Shown: piece by piece, positions 1-11,477 of the stretch
Numbering within the stretch: the first letter of the stretch is position 1
Layout: each line of letters begins with the position of its first letter
Source: Apricaphanius iberus
Taxonomy: Eukaryota > Chordata > Actinopteri > Cyprinodontiformes > Aphaniidae
Direction: 5' to 3'
Assembly (NCBI GenBank): GCA_028564705.1
Contig: JAPXFQ010000831.1
Coordinates: forward strand, 1,302,001 to 1,366,000
DNA: 64,000 bases
Notes under the pieces: model-generated
The model's database searches: none
Seen by the model: only the letters and a program-made list of their open reading frames with translations
Told to the model about the DNA's origin: nothing
Position numbers and translations under genes: made by a program

Positions 1-694
1 AGCAGAAGACCACACCGCATGCCACTCCTGTCAGCTAAAAACTGGAAAGTGAGGCTATAATTCACACAGGCTCACCAAAACTGGACAAAAGAAGGTTGGA
101 AAAATGTTGCCTGGTCTTATGAGTCTCGATTTCTACTACTACATTCAGATGGTGGGGTCAGAATTTAGCGTCAACAACATGAAAGCATCGATCCATCCTC
201 CTTGTATCTACGGTTCATGCTGCTGCTGGTGGTGTGATGGTGTGGGGGACATTTTCTTGACAAACTTTGGCTCCCTTAATACCAATTAATCATTGTTGCG
301 ATGCCACAGCCTACCTGAGTATTGTTGCTGACCATGTCCACCCCTTTATGACCACAGTGTACCCATCTTCTGATGGTTACTTCCAGCAGGATAATACGCC
401 ATATCATAAAGCTTGAATCATCTCTGACTGCTTTCCTGAACAATGAGTTCACGACTCAAATGGCCTCCACAGTCACCAGATCTCATTCTAATGTAGCACC
501 ATGGGGATGTGGATGGAACGGGAGATTCGTAACATGGATACAACAAATCATGTCAATAGGGACCAACATTTCTGAGGAATATTTCCAGTACCTTGTTGAA
601 TCTATGCCATGAAGGATTAACGCAGTTCTGAAAGCACAAAGGGGTCCTGCCCGGTACAAGCAAGGTTTACCTAATAAAGTGACCAGTGAGTGTA
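1..694 (+). pseudogene. Tc1-like transposon relic, 3' part of transposase
   Basis: This is the C-terminal two thirds of a Tc1-like DDE transposase gene plus its downstream end, cut off by the window edge. The reading is recognisable only across several frames. The first catalytic block should read W-S-D-E-S near 104-130, but here the Asp codon is TAT, giving Tyr. The second block survives as Q-Q-D-N around 385-400. The third block (normally D-L-N-P-I-E) is broken around 480-505, where the Glu codon position reads TAG. The end near 665-694 matches the usual transition into the terminal repeat (CCTAATAAAGTG). Frameshifts and stops make it a non-functional fossil. The superfamily call is firm; the subfamily is not determined. 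Confidence 0.88.
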
Positions 695-3502
695 TATTCA
701 CAGATTTGCAGTAGCATTGGTGTCTACTGTATTTGGAGATGTTGTTGTGCTGAGTTTTGTTTTTGCAATTATATTTTGGGGCTCTAGTGGCATTAATTCA
801 CAGTCAGTGACAAGAAATAGACATAAAGAGAGATGATGGGAAGAGATGTCAACAAAGGTGAGAACTAAACAAAGGAAAGCTGCACTAGGGGCTAAAAGAG
901 TGGATTGCATGTTCACTTTATTGTTGTGATGTTCCTTTCTTGCTATTAGTTGCTGATGCCTTTAGTAACAATGGCATTGAACAGCATGATGCCATAGATA
1001 AATAATGCTCACCTCATTTTACAATACAACATACAATTTAATCACCAGATAAAGTCAATTCAAATCTCACAAACAGTTAAACTAACGACTGGGCATACTT
1101 TCTAATAAACTGGGCTAAGAACTATCTGACCAAGTAAGAGCACTCAAAAGTATTAAATTTAATTTCCAGGTTTTTGGTTGATCCTTAAATATAAAAAACT
1201 AAAAGATATGGCAACGTTAAGGAAAAAGTAACAAAAGTTGTCCTAGGGCAGTTGAACCCTATGAATTCTACAACCTTGATCTCAATATACACACACTATT
1301 AACATCGTGAGCATATCAAAAGCAATACGCTCACTAAGCCTTCCTTCCTGAAGGATTGTGATCAAAATTAGTTGTGATTCAAGCTATGTGAAATAGGGTG
1401 ATACAGGCATAAAGCTGAATGTTTCCTGACTGTTTTGCCTGAAATATGGTGATACTGGTGTTGCTGTGACTCAAAAATATTGTTCATATGAATTATCAAA
1501 CTCAAACAGCACGGAATGAATAGGATCATTCTGTGTATAATGTGTTTGATAACCGAGCCGAAAGGAACCATAATTTCCTGCAAAACCACAGCTGCTGCAT
1601 TTATCAAGTTCTCCTGTCATGGCCTTGTAAGAAACCGACTGTCACTCAGATTTCATTATTGCTGCCTTCAGGCAAAAACACCAAACCATAGCAGCCGGAT
1701 ATGGTGTAGCGGCACAATCTGTGTTAACCATTTTCTGTGTTTTCACATGGTACTTAATCATACTAATGACTATATTTAAAGTGTTAACTGTGGCTTAATC
1801 AATCTTCTCAGTTGCTTAATTCCTCTGCCGGGTTTGGCTTCACAGGAACAAATTGACTGTATGGGGAGAGTGAAATAGCGACATGACCTTTTCCCAAACA
1901 GATCCAATACAGTTGAGCCCCTGTTTGATCATGTTTTTACAACTGTGGGAAATACCAATTTAATAGGCGTCCCATATTTCTCACTCTGCTTCTAATAAAT
2001 GTATGGATCCTACCCCTCCTATACTCACGCCATTCTAATTTCACTTGTTGAAGATCTCAACCAATAAAATCTGATGTTCATAAGTCTTGAGGGAAAAGAT
2101 GGGAAAATTGCTGCATTGAAAATGGATTAAAGATAAGAGAGAGCGTCGGGACTGGCAGAGGATATTGCCTGCTTAAGGCTCTGATTTACACTCAGGATAC
2201 AAAAACGATGAGGGGAGGGAGGCCTTGAGCTCTTGGTTCCTGATATTGGTACTCACGATTTGTAATTACAAATCTTAAAACTATTCTGAGGTACAGGTAG
2301 AATTAAGGAAAGCTGAAAGAAATAATATAAAATATGTATTTTCACATAAAATGAGGTATTAACAGAATGAGCTTTAAATGTAAAAATTCTTCCATCTGTA
2401 GAGTTTGTTTCTGTTCCTCCACCAATATCAACCACCTATGAGCATTCTCATGCCGTTGTCCCAAAACGGACCTCCTGTCACCTTCAGTACAAAAAACATG
2501 GAGAAAGAATTTGTTGTGACATTTTACAAACATCCAGTGACCATAAAATAAACAGAAATGAGCAGCAAAATTGCTTTCCAATCTGAGCTGGGCATCAGAA
2601 TGGTTTTAAGGTGCCAAGCTCAGTTCTTCAACCTGTTTTTCAAGTTGCTCCAGACCATATATTGGATAATAAATGACATGACACTCATTCAAAATATTCT
2701 GAGTTGCTTCTGATGGGGGAATTTAGGTGTGTATCTGCTCAGTGTGTGCCTGCAAATGTTGCAGAATTGACTGATGGATAGATAATGACGGGGCTGTCAT
2801 ACAAGAGCTGTCAGAATTCTATATTTATCTGCTTCGAGTGTGATGAATGCCTACAAAAGAAGCTCAAACTAGCACTTTCCTTCTAATAAGAAAAACAGAG
2901 CAATAAAAGTCTGACTGAAAAACATTCAATTAAAACTACAGCTAAATTCAAACATTTTGAGACCCCAAATCTTCAGGCTGTGACAGAATTCAGCCTTTTT
3001 GTTGGCAGGCTAAGACTGTTTGAGATGCTTCGTGACCTGAGTGTGCTCTGTCACAGGCACTTACACTTGCACACTTTTATCACAGCGAGGGTTGAGCTCC
3101 ACTTAAATTCAAAGCGGAGTCTGAGAAGGGAGATGAAGAGTATCCAATTACAGTACAACAGAAAACTAGTGGGAGCCAAAGAAAAGGAGGAAGCAGACAC
3201 GAAAAAGCTGACACTTAAAGTTTGGTCTTCCAAAGTTGAAACTGAAGGTAGAACAGAAATTTGTTGAACCTTGGAAGAAAATGTTGAGTCATGCTATCTA
3301 GAATAACAGTAGATTTATAGTAATTAGGCTGATAATAAAGTTGTAGACTAAGGGACTATACAGACTTCACAAGAAGGGAAATATAATTTCCATCTCAGAA
3401 CAACAAGAACAAATGGTACACTCTGTTCTTGCAGTCCTGGTTTGGGAGTACTTGCATTTGGTTTTTAGCATATCATCTGGGCCACTTTGTTCTTGTGGGA
3501 TG

Positions 3503-3504
<2 letters not shown>
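695..3504. other. Unassigned AT-rich sequence
   Basis: No gene or recognisable mobile element was found. The open frames in this stretch are short, lack homology that I can recognise, and occur on both strands. The part around 1780-2000 is less A/T-monotonous and could be a conserved non-coding segment, but nothing in the sequence proves it. Confidence 0.5.

Positions 3505-3543
<39 letters not shown>
3505..3543. repeat. (AT)n microsatellite
   Basis: An uninterrupted alternating AT run of about 39 bases. It abuts the left side of a deleted Tc1-like copy, and TA-rich DNA is the preferred Tc1 target. Confidence 0.97.
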
Positions 3544-3544
<1 letters not shown>

Positions 3545-3892
3545 TTTATATTTATATACTTTTCCCATTTTTTCTGAGATGAGCTCAAAGATCTGAAAAA
3601 GGTTCTACAAACACAAAATAACAATTTCTGTCAAATATTGTTCACAAATCTGTCTAAATCTGTGATAGTGAGTACTTGTCCTTTGCTGAGATAATCCATC
3701 CCATCTCACAGGTGTGCCATATCATGATGCTGATTAGACAGCATGATTATTGCACAGGTGTGCCTTACACTGGCCACAATAAAGGGCCACTCTAAAATGT
3801 TCTGTTGTATCACACAGCACAATGCAAAAGAGGTTGTGAGGCTGGTAACCACGTGTAACCACACCAGCTCAGGACCTCCACATACTTAAATC
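3544..3892 (+). mobile_element. Tc1-like element, internally deleted 5' part
   Basis: The sequence follows the 5' untranslated part and early coding part of a fish Tc1-like transposon. It contains the typical block with two CACAGGTGTGCC-type motifs around 3709-3765 and the CACACAGCACAATGC block around 3812-3826. It then jumps directly to CCACGTGTAACCACACCAGC near 3849, which in intact relatives lies inside the DNA-binding part of the transposase. The join implies an internal deletion. No catalytic domain remains, so the copy is dead. Confidence 0.75.
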
Positions 3893-3911
3893 AAAGGTCT
3901 CACTTATTCAA

Positions 3912-4002
3912 GTTCTGTACTGGAGGAAAAAGTTTGCCGGAGTCAAATTCCTTGTATGTGACATACTTGGCCAATAAACTGATTCTGATTCTGATTCTGA
4001 TT
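3912..4002 (+). mobile_element. LINE 3' tail (L2/CR1-like) with GATTCT repeats
   Basis: The block from GTCAAATTCCTTG through CCAATAAACTGATTCTG ends in four tandem copies of a TGATTC unit. This is the common 3' end of a fish non-LTR retrotransposon. Only the tail is present, as expected of a strongly 5'-truncated insertion. A related tail lies in reverse orientation at 37819. The exact clade is not certain. Confidence 0.65.
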
Positions 4003-5526
4003 GTTTTCTTTCAACCTGGACCTTATTTTTCAGCAAAGATTACATTCATTACTCACCCAGACAAGTTTGGAGCTACTTGGAGCTCTATAAACACGGGAGT
4101 ATTTTATATTGAGTCACGATCAGTGTATATCTGTATAATGGGAGTCAATGGGGACAGGAGGTCACTCCCACTAATAAGGCATTATCTCCTGTATAAAGCC
4201 GGGCGTACACTGTGCGATTTTGGACCGTTTTTGAGCCGATTTGTCACTCGTGCCACTTTTGTGTGGATCATGCCGACCCTTTGGCTTAATCGTGCGTGTT
4301 GCATCGTGTACTGTACATTGGGTAACGACAGACAATTTACACCTCACAACCAGCTCCCGATCGGTCGCAAGAAACTCAAACCTGTTTGAAATACTAGTCG
4401 CCCCTCGTACATGACTCGCACTTTGGAAGCAATGCTACAAGCTATTTCTCATACTGCGCATGCGTGTCACCATCGTTACCGCGGAAGTACTTCTGGTCTT
4501 TGACATAAACAAACGGTGTTTCCACACAAAAAACTGCAAGATTGGCAGGGCAGCGCGTTTATCTTTTGAGCGCATCCTCGCAATTCTCAGGCGCGCATCT
4601 CACTCCCCTGTTTTTCTTCTGCTTCTGGGTCTGTCATGTCGTGCAGTGAGAGCAGTCAGGTCGATTCCGAACAACGGTTCGTACAGTGTGAGCACATGAG
4701 TCGTGAGCTGGGAACTTTTAACCCCTGCAATTCACTCCTACATTTTGAGACGGAGCTGAAGACCCATGACTGAAAAATCGCACAGTGTACGCCAGGCTTA
4801 ACTCTCCTTTTAACCATGTTTTATAATAGTTTTTAAAAGTTAGCACTTCTCCCCTTCGAGTTGAGAACGTCTCGGTAGTGCTTGTTATTTTGGTTCTGGG
4901 GTAATTTAAAGGCAATGATACAACTACAGTATCGCAGGGTTACAATGACGTCAGTGCCATGCTCCATCCTGGTGGTAGTCTGAGCAGGACTTTCACTCTG
5001 TTCTCTATGTTAGTTGGTGAGACAGAACTTGCTACTGCAGACATTAGCATGGTTCGCGTTTACATGTTTCTAAATTGTACTAACCGAATTACTAGTTGGA
5101 CTAACTTTAACACAGGCTCCTTTTCTGCAACCTATGCAGACTACAGCTGTAATGGCAGTGGATGAGATGTCACTGAAATCCCAGGTTAGTGTTAATTGGA
5201 ATCGGTTACATTAAAAGCCTGTAAAAATCCCAGATGCTAATACCTTAGCACCTCTAAGACGTTCTGAACTTACAGGGGAATATTGCTAACTATTCATAAC
5301 AAAACATGGTTAAATGAAGGGGTTTTGGGGCCGATAATGCCTTATTACAGGCAGCGAACTCCTGCCCCCATTGACTCCCATTATATGGATATATGCCGAT
5401 CGCGACTCGATATAAACTCCTCCCCAACGGCTCCAAGTACCTCTACACTTGTTTGGGTGAGTAAATGAACATAATATTTGCTAAAAATAAGGTCTAGGTT
5501 GAAAGAAACTGAACTTTCCCTTTGAA
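4003..5526. mobile_element. Non-autonomous DNA element with long inverted repeats
   Basis: The left arm (about 4003-4188) and right arm (about 5334-5509) are inverted copies of one another, roughly 180 bases each. Shared landmarks are CTTTCAACCTGGACCTTATT at the outer end, TTACTCACCCA, ATAATGGGAGTCAATGGG and AATAAGGCATTATC at the inner end. The centre is unique apart from a nested Harbinger-like MITE. No transposase is encoded. The 151-residue frame across the left arm is a chance product of the nest. A third relative of the right arm lies at about 33660-33882 and suggests the true right end is CCCTTTGAAC near 5526; the matching left end seems lost at the LINE tail. Superfamily not determined. 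Confidence 0.75.
4197..4798. mobile_element. PIF/Harbinger-like MITE with TAA target duplication
   Basis: The termini are AGCCGGGCGTACACTGTGCG on the left and the inverse CGCACAGTGTACGCCAGGCT on the right, giving inverted repeats of about 25 bases with one mismatch. Both ends are flanked by TAA (4194-4196 and 4799-4801). A 3-bp TWA duplication is characteristic of PIF/Harbinger elements. The 602-bp interior is richer in CpG than its surroundings and encodes no convincing protein. The element sits inside the long-inverted-repeat element and is therefore younger than it. Confidence 0.85.
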
Positions 5527-5692
5527 CTCCCTGGTTAGGTGATTTCTTTGTTTATTGCCCTTAGTTTGTTGTCGTTACTACCCGCTCTCTGGTCCTGTGG
5601 TTTTTGCCTCCTGTTGCTTTTATTGTCCTTTTTTCATCAAAATTTTTCATTCTTTTCACTGTATATGGGTCTTATTTCCACTAAAATCATGA

Positions 5693-5954
5693 CATCCTGG
5701 TTATGGTGAGGATGAGAGGTGTATTATTCTGGATCAGCTGTGGCTGTCTGATAGACTTTTTAGGTAGACCCGTGAGGACAATGTTGCAGTAATCAAGCCG
5801 ACTAAGGATAAACACTTGGACGATTTTTTTCAAAGCACTTTTACAACATCAGTCCTTTAATCCTAGAAATGTTCTACAGGTGATAGAAGGTTGACCTTGT
5901 TGTTGCTTTTATGTGACCCCGAAGGTTCAGGTCTGAGTCCATTACTACACCCAG
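5693..5954 (-). mobile_element. L2-like LINE ORF2 C-terminal fragment, part 1
   Basis: Read on the minus strand, the sequence resembles the region downstream of the reverse transcriptase in fish L2-like LINEs, including the stretch equivalent to G-V-V-M-D-S-D-L-N and S-R-L-x-Y-C-N. It contains disruptions and is a dead copy. It stops abruptly at 5954 and continues at 7149, so the two pieces were one LINE split by an insertion. Confidence 0.78.
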
Positions 5955-7148
5955 GGTGTATTCAGGCCTGCATTCTTTGGTCCACTTTAAACGGACCAGA
6001 GTAAGTTTGGAACGTTGGTCTGGACCTTATATGCAGGTGTGAACACACGCAAACGAATCCTGCTGCGGATCAGAGAACAGGACCGAGACCACCTTTTTTA
6101 GGTGGTCTTGGTCCGGTTCCAAACAGACTGTGGTTCGCTTCAGGTCTATATACAAACCAGTCTCGATCCAAACCAACTTCACAATAAGTGCAAATTTTTT
6201 GTCAAATCATTCATATTATTTAACCCACTCATTTGACTCGCAGTGCCAAAACTCAATATCCCATATGCTGTAGTGAATGTTGTTAATTCCTGATCTTCTG
6301 TTTAATCATGCTTCCAGCATGTCCGGGTTCAGGGCATGCAGAGTGCATTGTCTCGTTTGGCTTACTGCACGCATTTGTTGTTTAAAATTTTTAAACAGAG
6401 CATCACAACACTTGCATTGAATGAGCTGCTCTGACACGCAATTGTCAGGAGATCATGACACAGACAGGACAGTTTTCTCAGAATAAACAACAGCTGAGCA
6501 GTAGGTAAACAGGAATGAACATTAGCTTCAGTCTGAAGACTACTGCACTTACCACTCATCGCTCAGTTATTGCTCCAACCTTGCCTCTGATTGTAACCAT
6601 TCATCAGTTTCAACAAACAACGTCACCACCACACATCATGAAAACTCAGATCCAGTCCGCCTGCTCTGTCTCTCTTCGTCTTCATTGTGCCGCAGCTGTT
6701 GCTGCCAGCTTTTAGCCCTGGGGCTAACTCCTCCAGAAGCTCTGCTCCAATTCCTCTTGGGTCACATCCATGGCTCAGCCCGATAGCTCGGCCCAGTGCT
6801 CGCTCATCGCCCAGCCTTGTCAACTCCTTGTCATTTTTCTCCGGCTCTCCTCTGCATTTGGAACGCTGAAAGATCTCTTCGCCCTCGCATCCATCAGTGC
6901 AGCTCTGATATCCATATGATTTTTAAGCTGCTTTCCTCCATTTTGGGGTCTTTGCACTGCATTCTGCTCAAGTCATTGCTGTCCAATAGCAGCACCGATC
7001 GTCATACACGTAGATATGTTTACAAAATATAGTCCACTTGCAAAAATTAACAGTTTGAATGCAAACCGCACCAAAGGAAAAGCAAACAGTTTGTCTATGG
7101 TTCAGATCAAACAACCGGACTAAAATACTTTTCTGGTCGGAATACACC
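5955..7148. mobile_element. 1.19 kb non-autonomous DNA element inserted in a LINE
   Basis: The ends are GGTGTATTC and its exact inverse GAATACACC. Similarity between the arms continues weakly as GGTCC-type and GGTGTGAAC-type motifs. The interior includes a strong hairpin at 6080-6114 and a CpG-richer middle (6650-6900) that encodes nothing recognisable. The flanks CCCAG and CCAAG are similar but not identical, so the target duplication is unresolved. Comparison with LINE sequence on either side shows that the insertion point is real. Superfamily unknown. Confidence 0.75.
6080..6114. repeat. Near-perfect hairpin inside the DNA element
   Basis: GGACCGAGACCACCT is followed by a 5-base T loop and then AGGTGGTCTTGGTCC, giving a 15-bp stem with one G-T type mismatch. 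Such hairpins are common in fold-back MITEs. A role in transcription termination or transposition is possible but not shown. Confidence 0.85.
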
Positions 7149-7315
7149 CCAAGATTTTGGGCCTGATCAATAGTTTCTAGCTTTATTAACTAAAGCTGTG
7201 TGCTGACTCTAAACCTTTCCACTTTAAGTCCAAAAGTAATGATTACTTCAGTTTTGTTTCTGTTCAGCAGAGAAAGGTACTGCAGATCCATCCATTCATT
7301 TGTATATACTTGCGG
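7149..7315 (-). mobile_element. L2-like LINE ORF2 fragment, part 2
   Basis: This is the upstream continuation of the LINE at 5693-5954. The minus strand encodes a block L-N-R-N-K-T-E-V-I-I followed by the expected hydrophobic and charged stretch, as in L2-like LINE proteins between the reverse transcriptase and the C-terminal region. A frameshift occurs after about 30 residues. The copy is inactive. Confidence 0.72.
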
Positions 7316-7724
7316 AAAAAACAGCAAAATTCTTGCTGGTAAGAATATTTCATACTTCATAAGAACAAAAGTGCAAAACACCAAGTAAGTCTTTATAGGT
7401 TTCTCCGACTGCAGCATACCAGCTTATTATTTCTTGGACGTCATTCAAGAAAATGTTCTGCCCAGAATTTCAGAACAAGCTGCAAGAACTTCCAAACCAT
7501 AGTTGCAAGAACAGAAAGTTGTCATTTTGTTGTTGCATACCTTGAAGAGAGACCAGATATCTTTGTTTCTGCACGGTATGTATTGGCCTTTATGATAACT
7601 ACTGGGCAACCAGTTGGGTAACTAAACTAGGGGTAACTATGCCAACCATAGGCTAGCTGGGTTACAACCAAAATACTTTGAACACCTTGGAACACGCTGG
7701 TTGTATCTCAAATTGAGCAGACTA

Positions 7725-7752
7725 AATCAATCAATCAATCAATCAATCAATT
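7725..7752. repeat. (AATC)n microsatellite
   Basis: Seven tandem AATC units. On the minus strand it reads (GATT)n, the tail unit of some fish LINEs, but no LINE body is visible next to it. Confidence 0.92.
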
Positions 7753-9357
7753 TCTTGGTCTAAGCAAAAAGACTGAATGAAATAACGTCAGCGGACTACA
7801 TATGTGGCCTTCAAGCAGATGATTTTGAATGATATGGATAAAATGATCACATTGTGGTCTTGAAGATAGAAAGCACCTGAATATAGGACTGTAATTTAAT
7901 GGTGCCTCATGTGGAAAAGGAAGCTGTAAACACTTGGAGGTAAGCATCATTGTGAACCACAACCCCACACACTCCAGTCACATCACTCAGGGATAATCTC
8001 GACCAGTGTGACAGAAAGAGAGGCTGCTAACAAACCAACCTCGGAGCCCTGTTATAACTCTGAAAGCGCATGAACATCGTAGACATCTTATTTCATTGCA
8101 CCAACACCCCTATCTTCTCTGCTTTAGTATCTACCTGCGCCCTCTTCATCCTCTCCTGATCACCAAAACACACACACTAAAACTCATTACAGCCATCCTC
8201 ATTGTCCAGGAAATGGAAGCAATAGCTTTTTCCTAGCTATTTCCATCAACTCCCACCTTTACCTGCCTTTGGGTGCCTCTAAGATAATACCCATTTATAC
8301 CACAGGGTGTTTACACAAGCATTTCAGGTTAAGTGACTCGCTGAATGACACCGGCTTTGCTTTAGTCAAGGAAAATTGGATTCATCAGCTACTACCTAAT
8401 GGCTGCTTTCAAGGATTCAACTGCTTTTGGCTGGAAAGATTTGCCTAAACAAACACATAAACTCCATTGTATAAATGTAAAACTAAGGAATTTTATCCTT
8501 ATTTTACACATAAATGGCTTATCTCTAAAATTGCTCTAAATTTTTTTACTTGTTTTCCCAATCTGATTCTTTTATCAGGCAATGTGAGGACCACCACCAA
8601 TTTAGCCATCCCTTTATCTTTCTTGACACTTGCTCTATTATAAACAAATACAGCCATTGTTAATTTTTGGTCAAAGCAAAACATTAGTGTATTTTTTTAT
8701 TATCCAATTGAACATCAAAATAGATAAACAAAGATGCAAAAGCAGCTATAGCATCCTTTTTGTCCATGGAAGGTCAAGCTGTACGTTCGTAGCACTTATG
8801 TTAGTTAAGAAAAATGATAAAATACGATAGGTTTACATTTAAAAAAAGGCAGTTATAATTCCTTCTGTGTTATGATTTTTTTAACCATGGTAAAACAAAA
8901 AACAAAAAAACAGCCAAGATATTTTTTTGTGGATTTCACTTATATAATCCAGCAGTGACTAGAAAGCTGACCTAATACATCAACGCTTGGAAAAAGATCT
9001 GATGGACCTCAAGAAATCTACGCTTGTGCCTAAGAAATTCCCATATTTCGTATCATGTGAATCAAATGCAATACCTTGCTAAGGAATTTAACTGATTTTA
9101 TTGTTCTATTTTGGCACCTTAAAACCCTAAACCTGCATGTAATCTGTTTGGTTTTATGTTATATATTCAGAAAAATTATTGCATCATTGTTATGATTGCG
9201 AAGTTGGTTTTATAGCTTTCAAAATGTGAAAACCATGTTTAGTTTTCCTTCCTCTTCACAAAGGAAAAACTATCTTGTGATGGTCTATGGCATAAAATCC
9301 CAACAGAATACAGTGAAGTTTGTAACTGTAAAGTGACAAAATGTAAAAAAAAAGAAA
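7753..9357. other. Unassigned AT-rich sequence
   Basis: No gene, transposon or structural RNA recognised. The open frames here are short and isolated. Confidence 0.5.

Positions 9358-9413
<56 letters not shown>
9358..9413. repeat. (GA)n microsatellite
   Basis: About 56 bases of GA dinucleotides with one A insertion near 9373. The Ser-Leu and Arg-Glu repeat frames over this run are translation artefacts. Confidence 0.97.
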
Positions 9414-9414
<1 letters not shown>

Positions 9415-10368
9415 CTGAATACTTTTGCAAAATGAAGGTTGTTTGTTTGCTATGCAAATCCCAGCAATCGTTCCATAACAGCTTTAGTGGTTTGAACGGT
9501 CAACCTTCGTTCAGATTTTATAAAAGTTAATAGAAAAATGACTATGGTTAAAATAAATTATTGTATCTTCCAAGGTAACAAAATAGACAAAGCAGATATG
9601 ATCAACTCACTTTCTCAGGCCAGGTTCACCAACTTTTAACTCATAATTCCTTAATGCAAGCTACAATTTTGGAACAAGCTTGAGGGAGCTAAAAATCTCA
9701 TGAAATCTTTTACTGTTTTTTTTGCTTGCAAGATTTGCTAACTAGTAAACTCCCACTTGTTTTTTGTTGTACAGAAGGTGTCCCATTAAAGGTATAACAC
9801 ATTGTTAAAATATCTGTTATTGTCTCATTTGTTTACACTAAGCATAACTGGTGTTTTAACACTGGGGATTCCCACAGTGTATTATCTATACTCACCTTTA
9901 CTTCATCCTAATTCAAAGTGCAACACAGAACAAAAGGGAGAAATCTCACTTTTCTCTTCCCTGCCAGCAAGATGAGTTCTGTATTGACTCTTTGGTAGAC
10001 GCATTGGAGAAAAAAATAAAATAAAAACTATACATACTTATTGCATCTGTGGAATGACCCAAGTGTATATTGGTCTTCTTTCTTTCCAGGTGTTATCCAC
10101 ATTTTCTTTCCACTAACAACCTGAACTGTGAAACCAGTTTCTAAAGGTAAGGTAAGTTTGTTATAAAGACATATATCCAGACAGACAGCTAAATATAGAG
10201 AAAGGAAAAAAAGAAATTTAATATCTGGACTAGAACGATTAGAAGAACTTAGGGTTCTGCATCTTATGAACTAGTTTGAAGATTAAAACTTTTGGCAGGG
10301 ACCAGAAGGTTGCATCTGCACGAGAAACAAAAACGTGCCATAGGAACATGTACAGAAAGACACAAGAA

Positions 10369-10409
<41 letters not shown>

Positions 10410-11392
10410 CCTACTTATCGAACTACAAGACAAACTTTGGTTGCAATTAATTTCTACAGGACAATTAGCCACTAGAATGATGCATTTAAAAGATTGCATA
10501 GGGCAACCAAGACTAAAGGTTTTGGAGTAAATAAAACAGAGAAAGGGTATCTGATCAACATTAATTTCCTCAATCTTATTTCTTCCCCAAATGAAATTCC
10601 TGGGATGGAGATAAATCTACTGCCAGTGATCAATTTAATGAACCTCATGTCCACAAATAGCAGCTCCTTTTTCCTTTAAATTTAGCCACAAAATGGCTGT
10701 CTTGCTTGCCATGACAATGTACAGTATACTTCAGTGTTATAGCAGTGTGTCTATGTGTGTGTTTACATGCATTGCAGTAAGGAAATAAGGTCATCTGGTA
10801 ATCCCCTTCATGCTAATATCTATACATCATCTATGCTATGTGTGAAGGGCTTGTGTGTCCATATGTGATGCACATTTGAGCTCAAATGATAGTTTATGTA
10901 AGGAGATCGATAAAATTGGAAGTCTGAATCATACAAGCTTTTAATCACATTCCTCTGCACCAATTTCTAGATGGACATGCGGATGAGTAAATATTGATGT
11001 TGTGGCTCAAACATCCATCCTGCTCATAATACCAATACTGTGGAAAGGCCGACTGTCATCTGTAAGTATGGACTCTGCTGTGCTCTGGAGTTGGCAGTTT
11101 ACTGCTCTTCTGCACAAAGCAGAGAGTTATATTAAGGTTTTGTTCAAATAGTATACCTAAAATACTCCCTTGAATGTTAAATACTCAGATTTTAATAATT
11201 ATCAGTGGAATCTCTGACATGGTTGGATACTAGACAAAAGCTATTAGCAGCAACTCATTGTTATGTGATGCAATGCATACAGTCTGACTTTGATCAATAT
11301 TAAATTAACCACATAAGAAGGATAAAACCTACATTCTACAAACACTGTTTTAGATTAATGTAATTGAAGAACAAAACTTTTTTTTATACATT

Positions 11393-11396
<4 letters not shown>
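9414..11396. other. Unassigned sequence
   Basis: Apart from the ATT run near 10370 nothing is recognisable. The short frames that overlap the ATT run are artefacts of the repeat. Confidence 0.5.
10370..10407. repeat. (TTA)n microsatellite
   Basis: About twelve uninterrupted TTA/ATT units. Confidence 0.97.

Positions 11397-11475
<79 letters not shown>
11397..11475. repeat. (TA)n microsatellite
   Basis: About 79 bases of perfect TA alternation, the longest dinucleotide run in the window. Long perfect AT runs can extrude cruciforms and are prone to length change. Confidence 0.98.

Positions 11476-11477
<2 letters not shown>

Noticed and set aside
3934..4389. 151-residue plus-strand open frame
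   Set aside because: It runs from a LINE tail through the arm of a DNA element into a nested MITE, so it is a chance read-through of three repeats.
9239..9457. Ser-Leu-rich open frame
   Set aside because: Translation of the (GA)n microsatellite.
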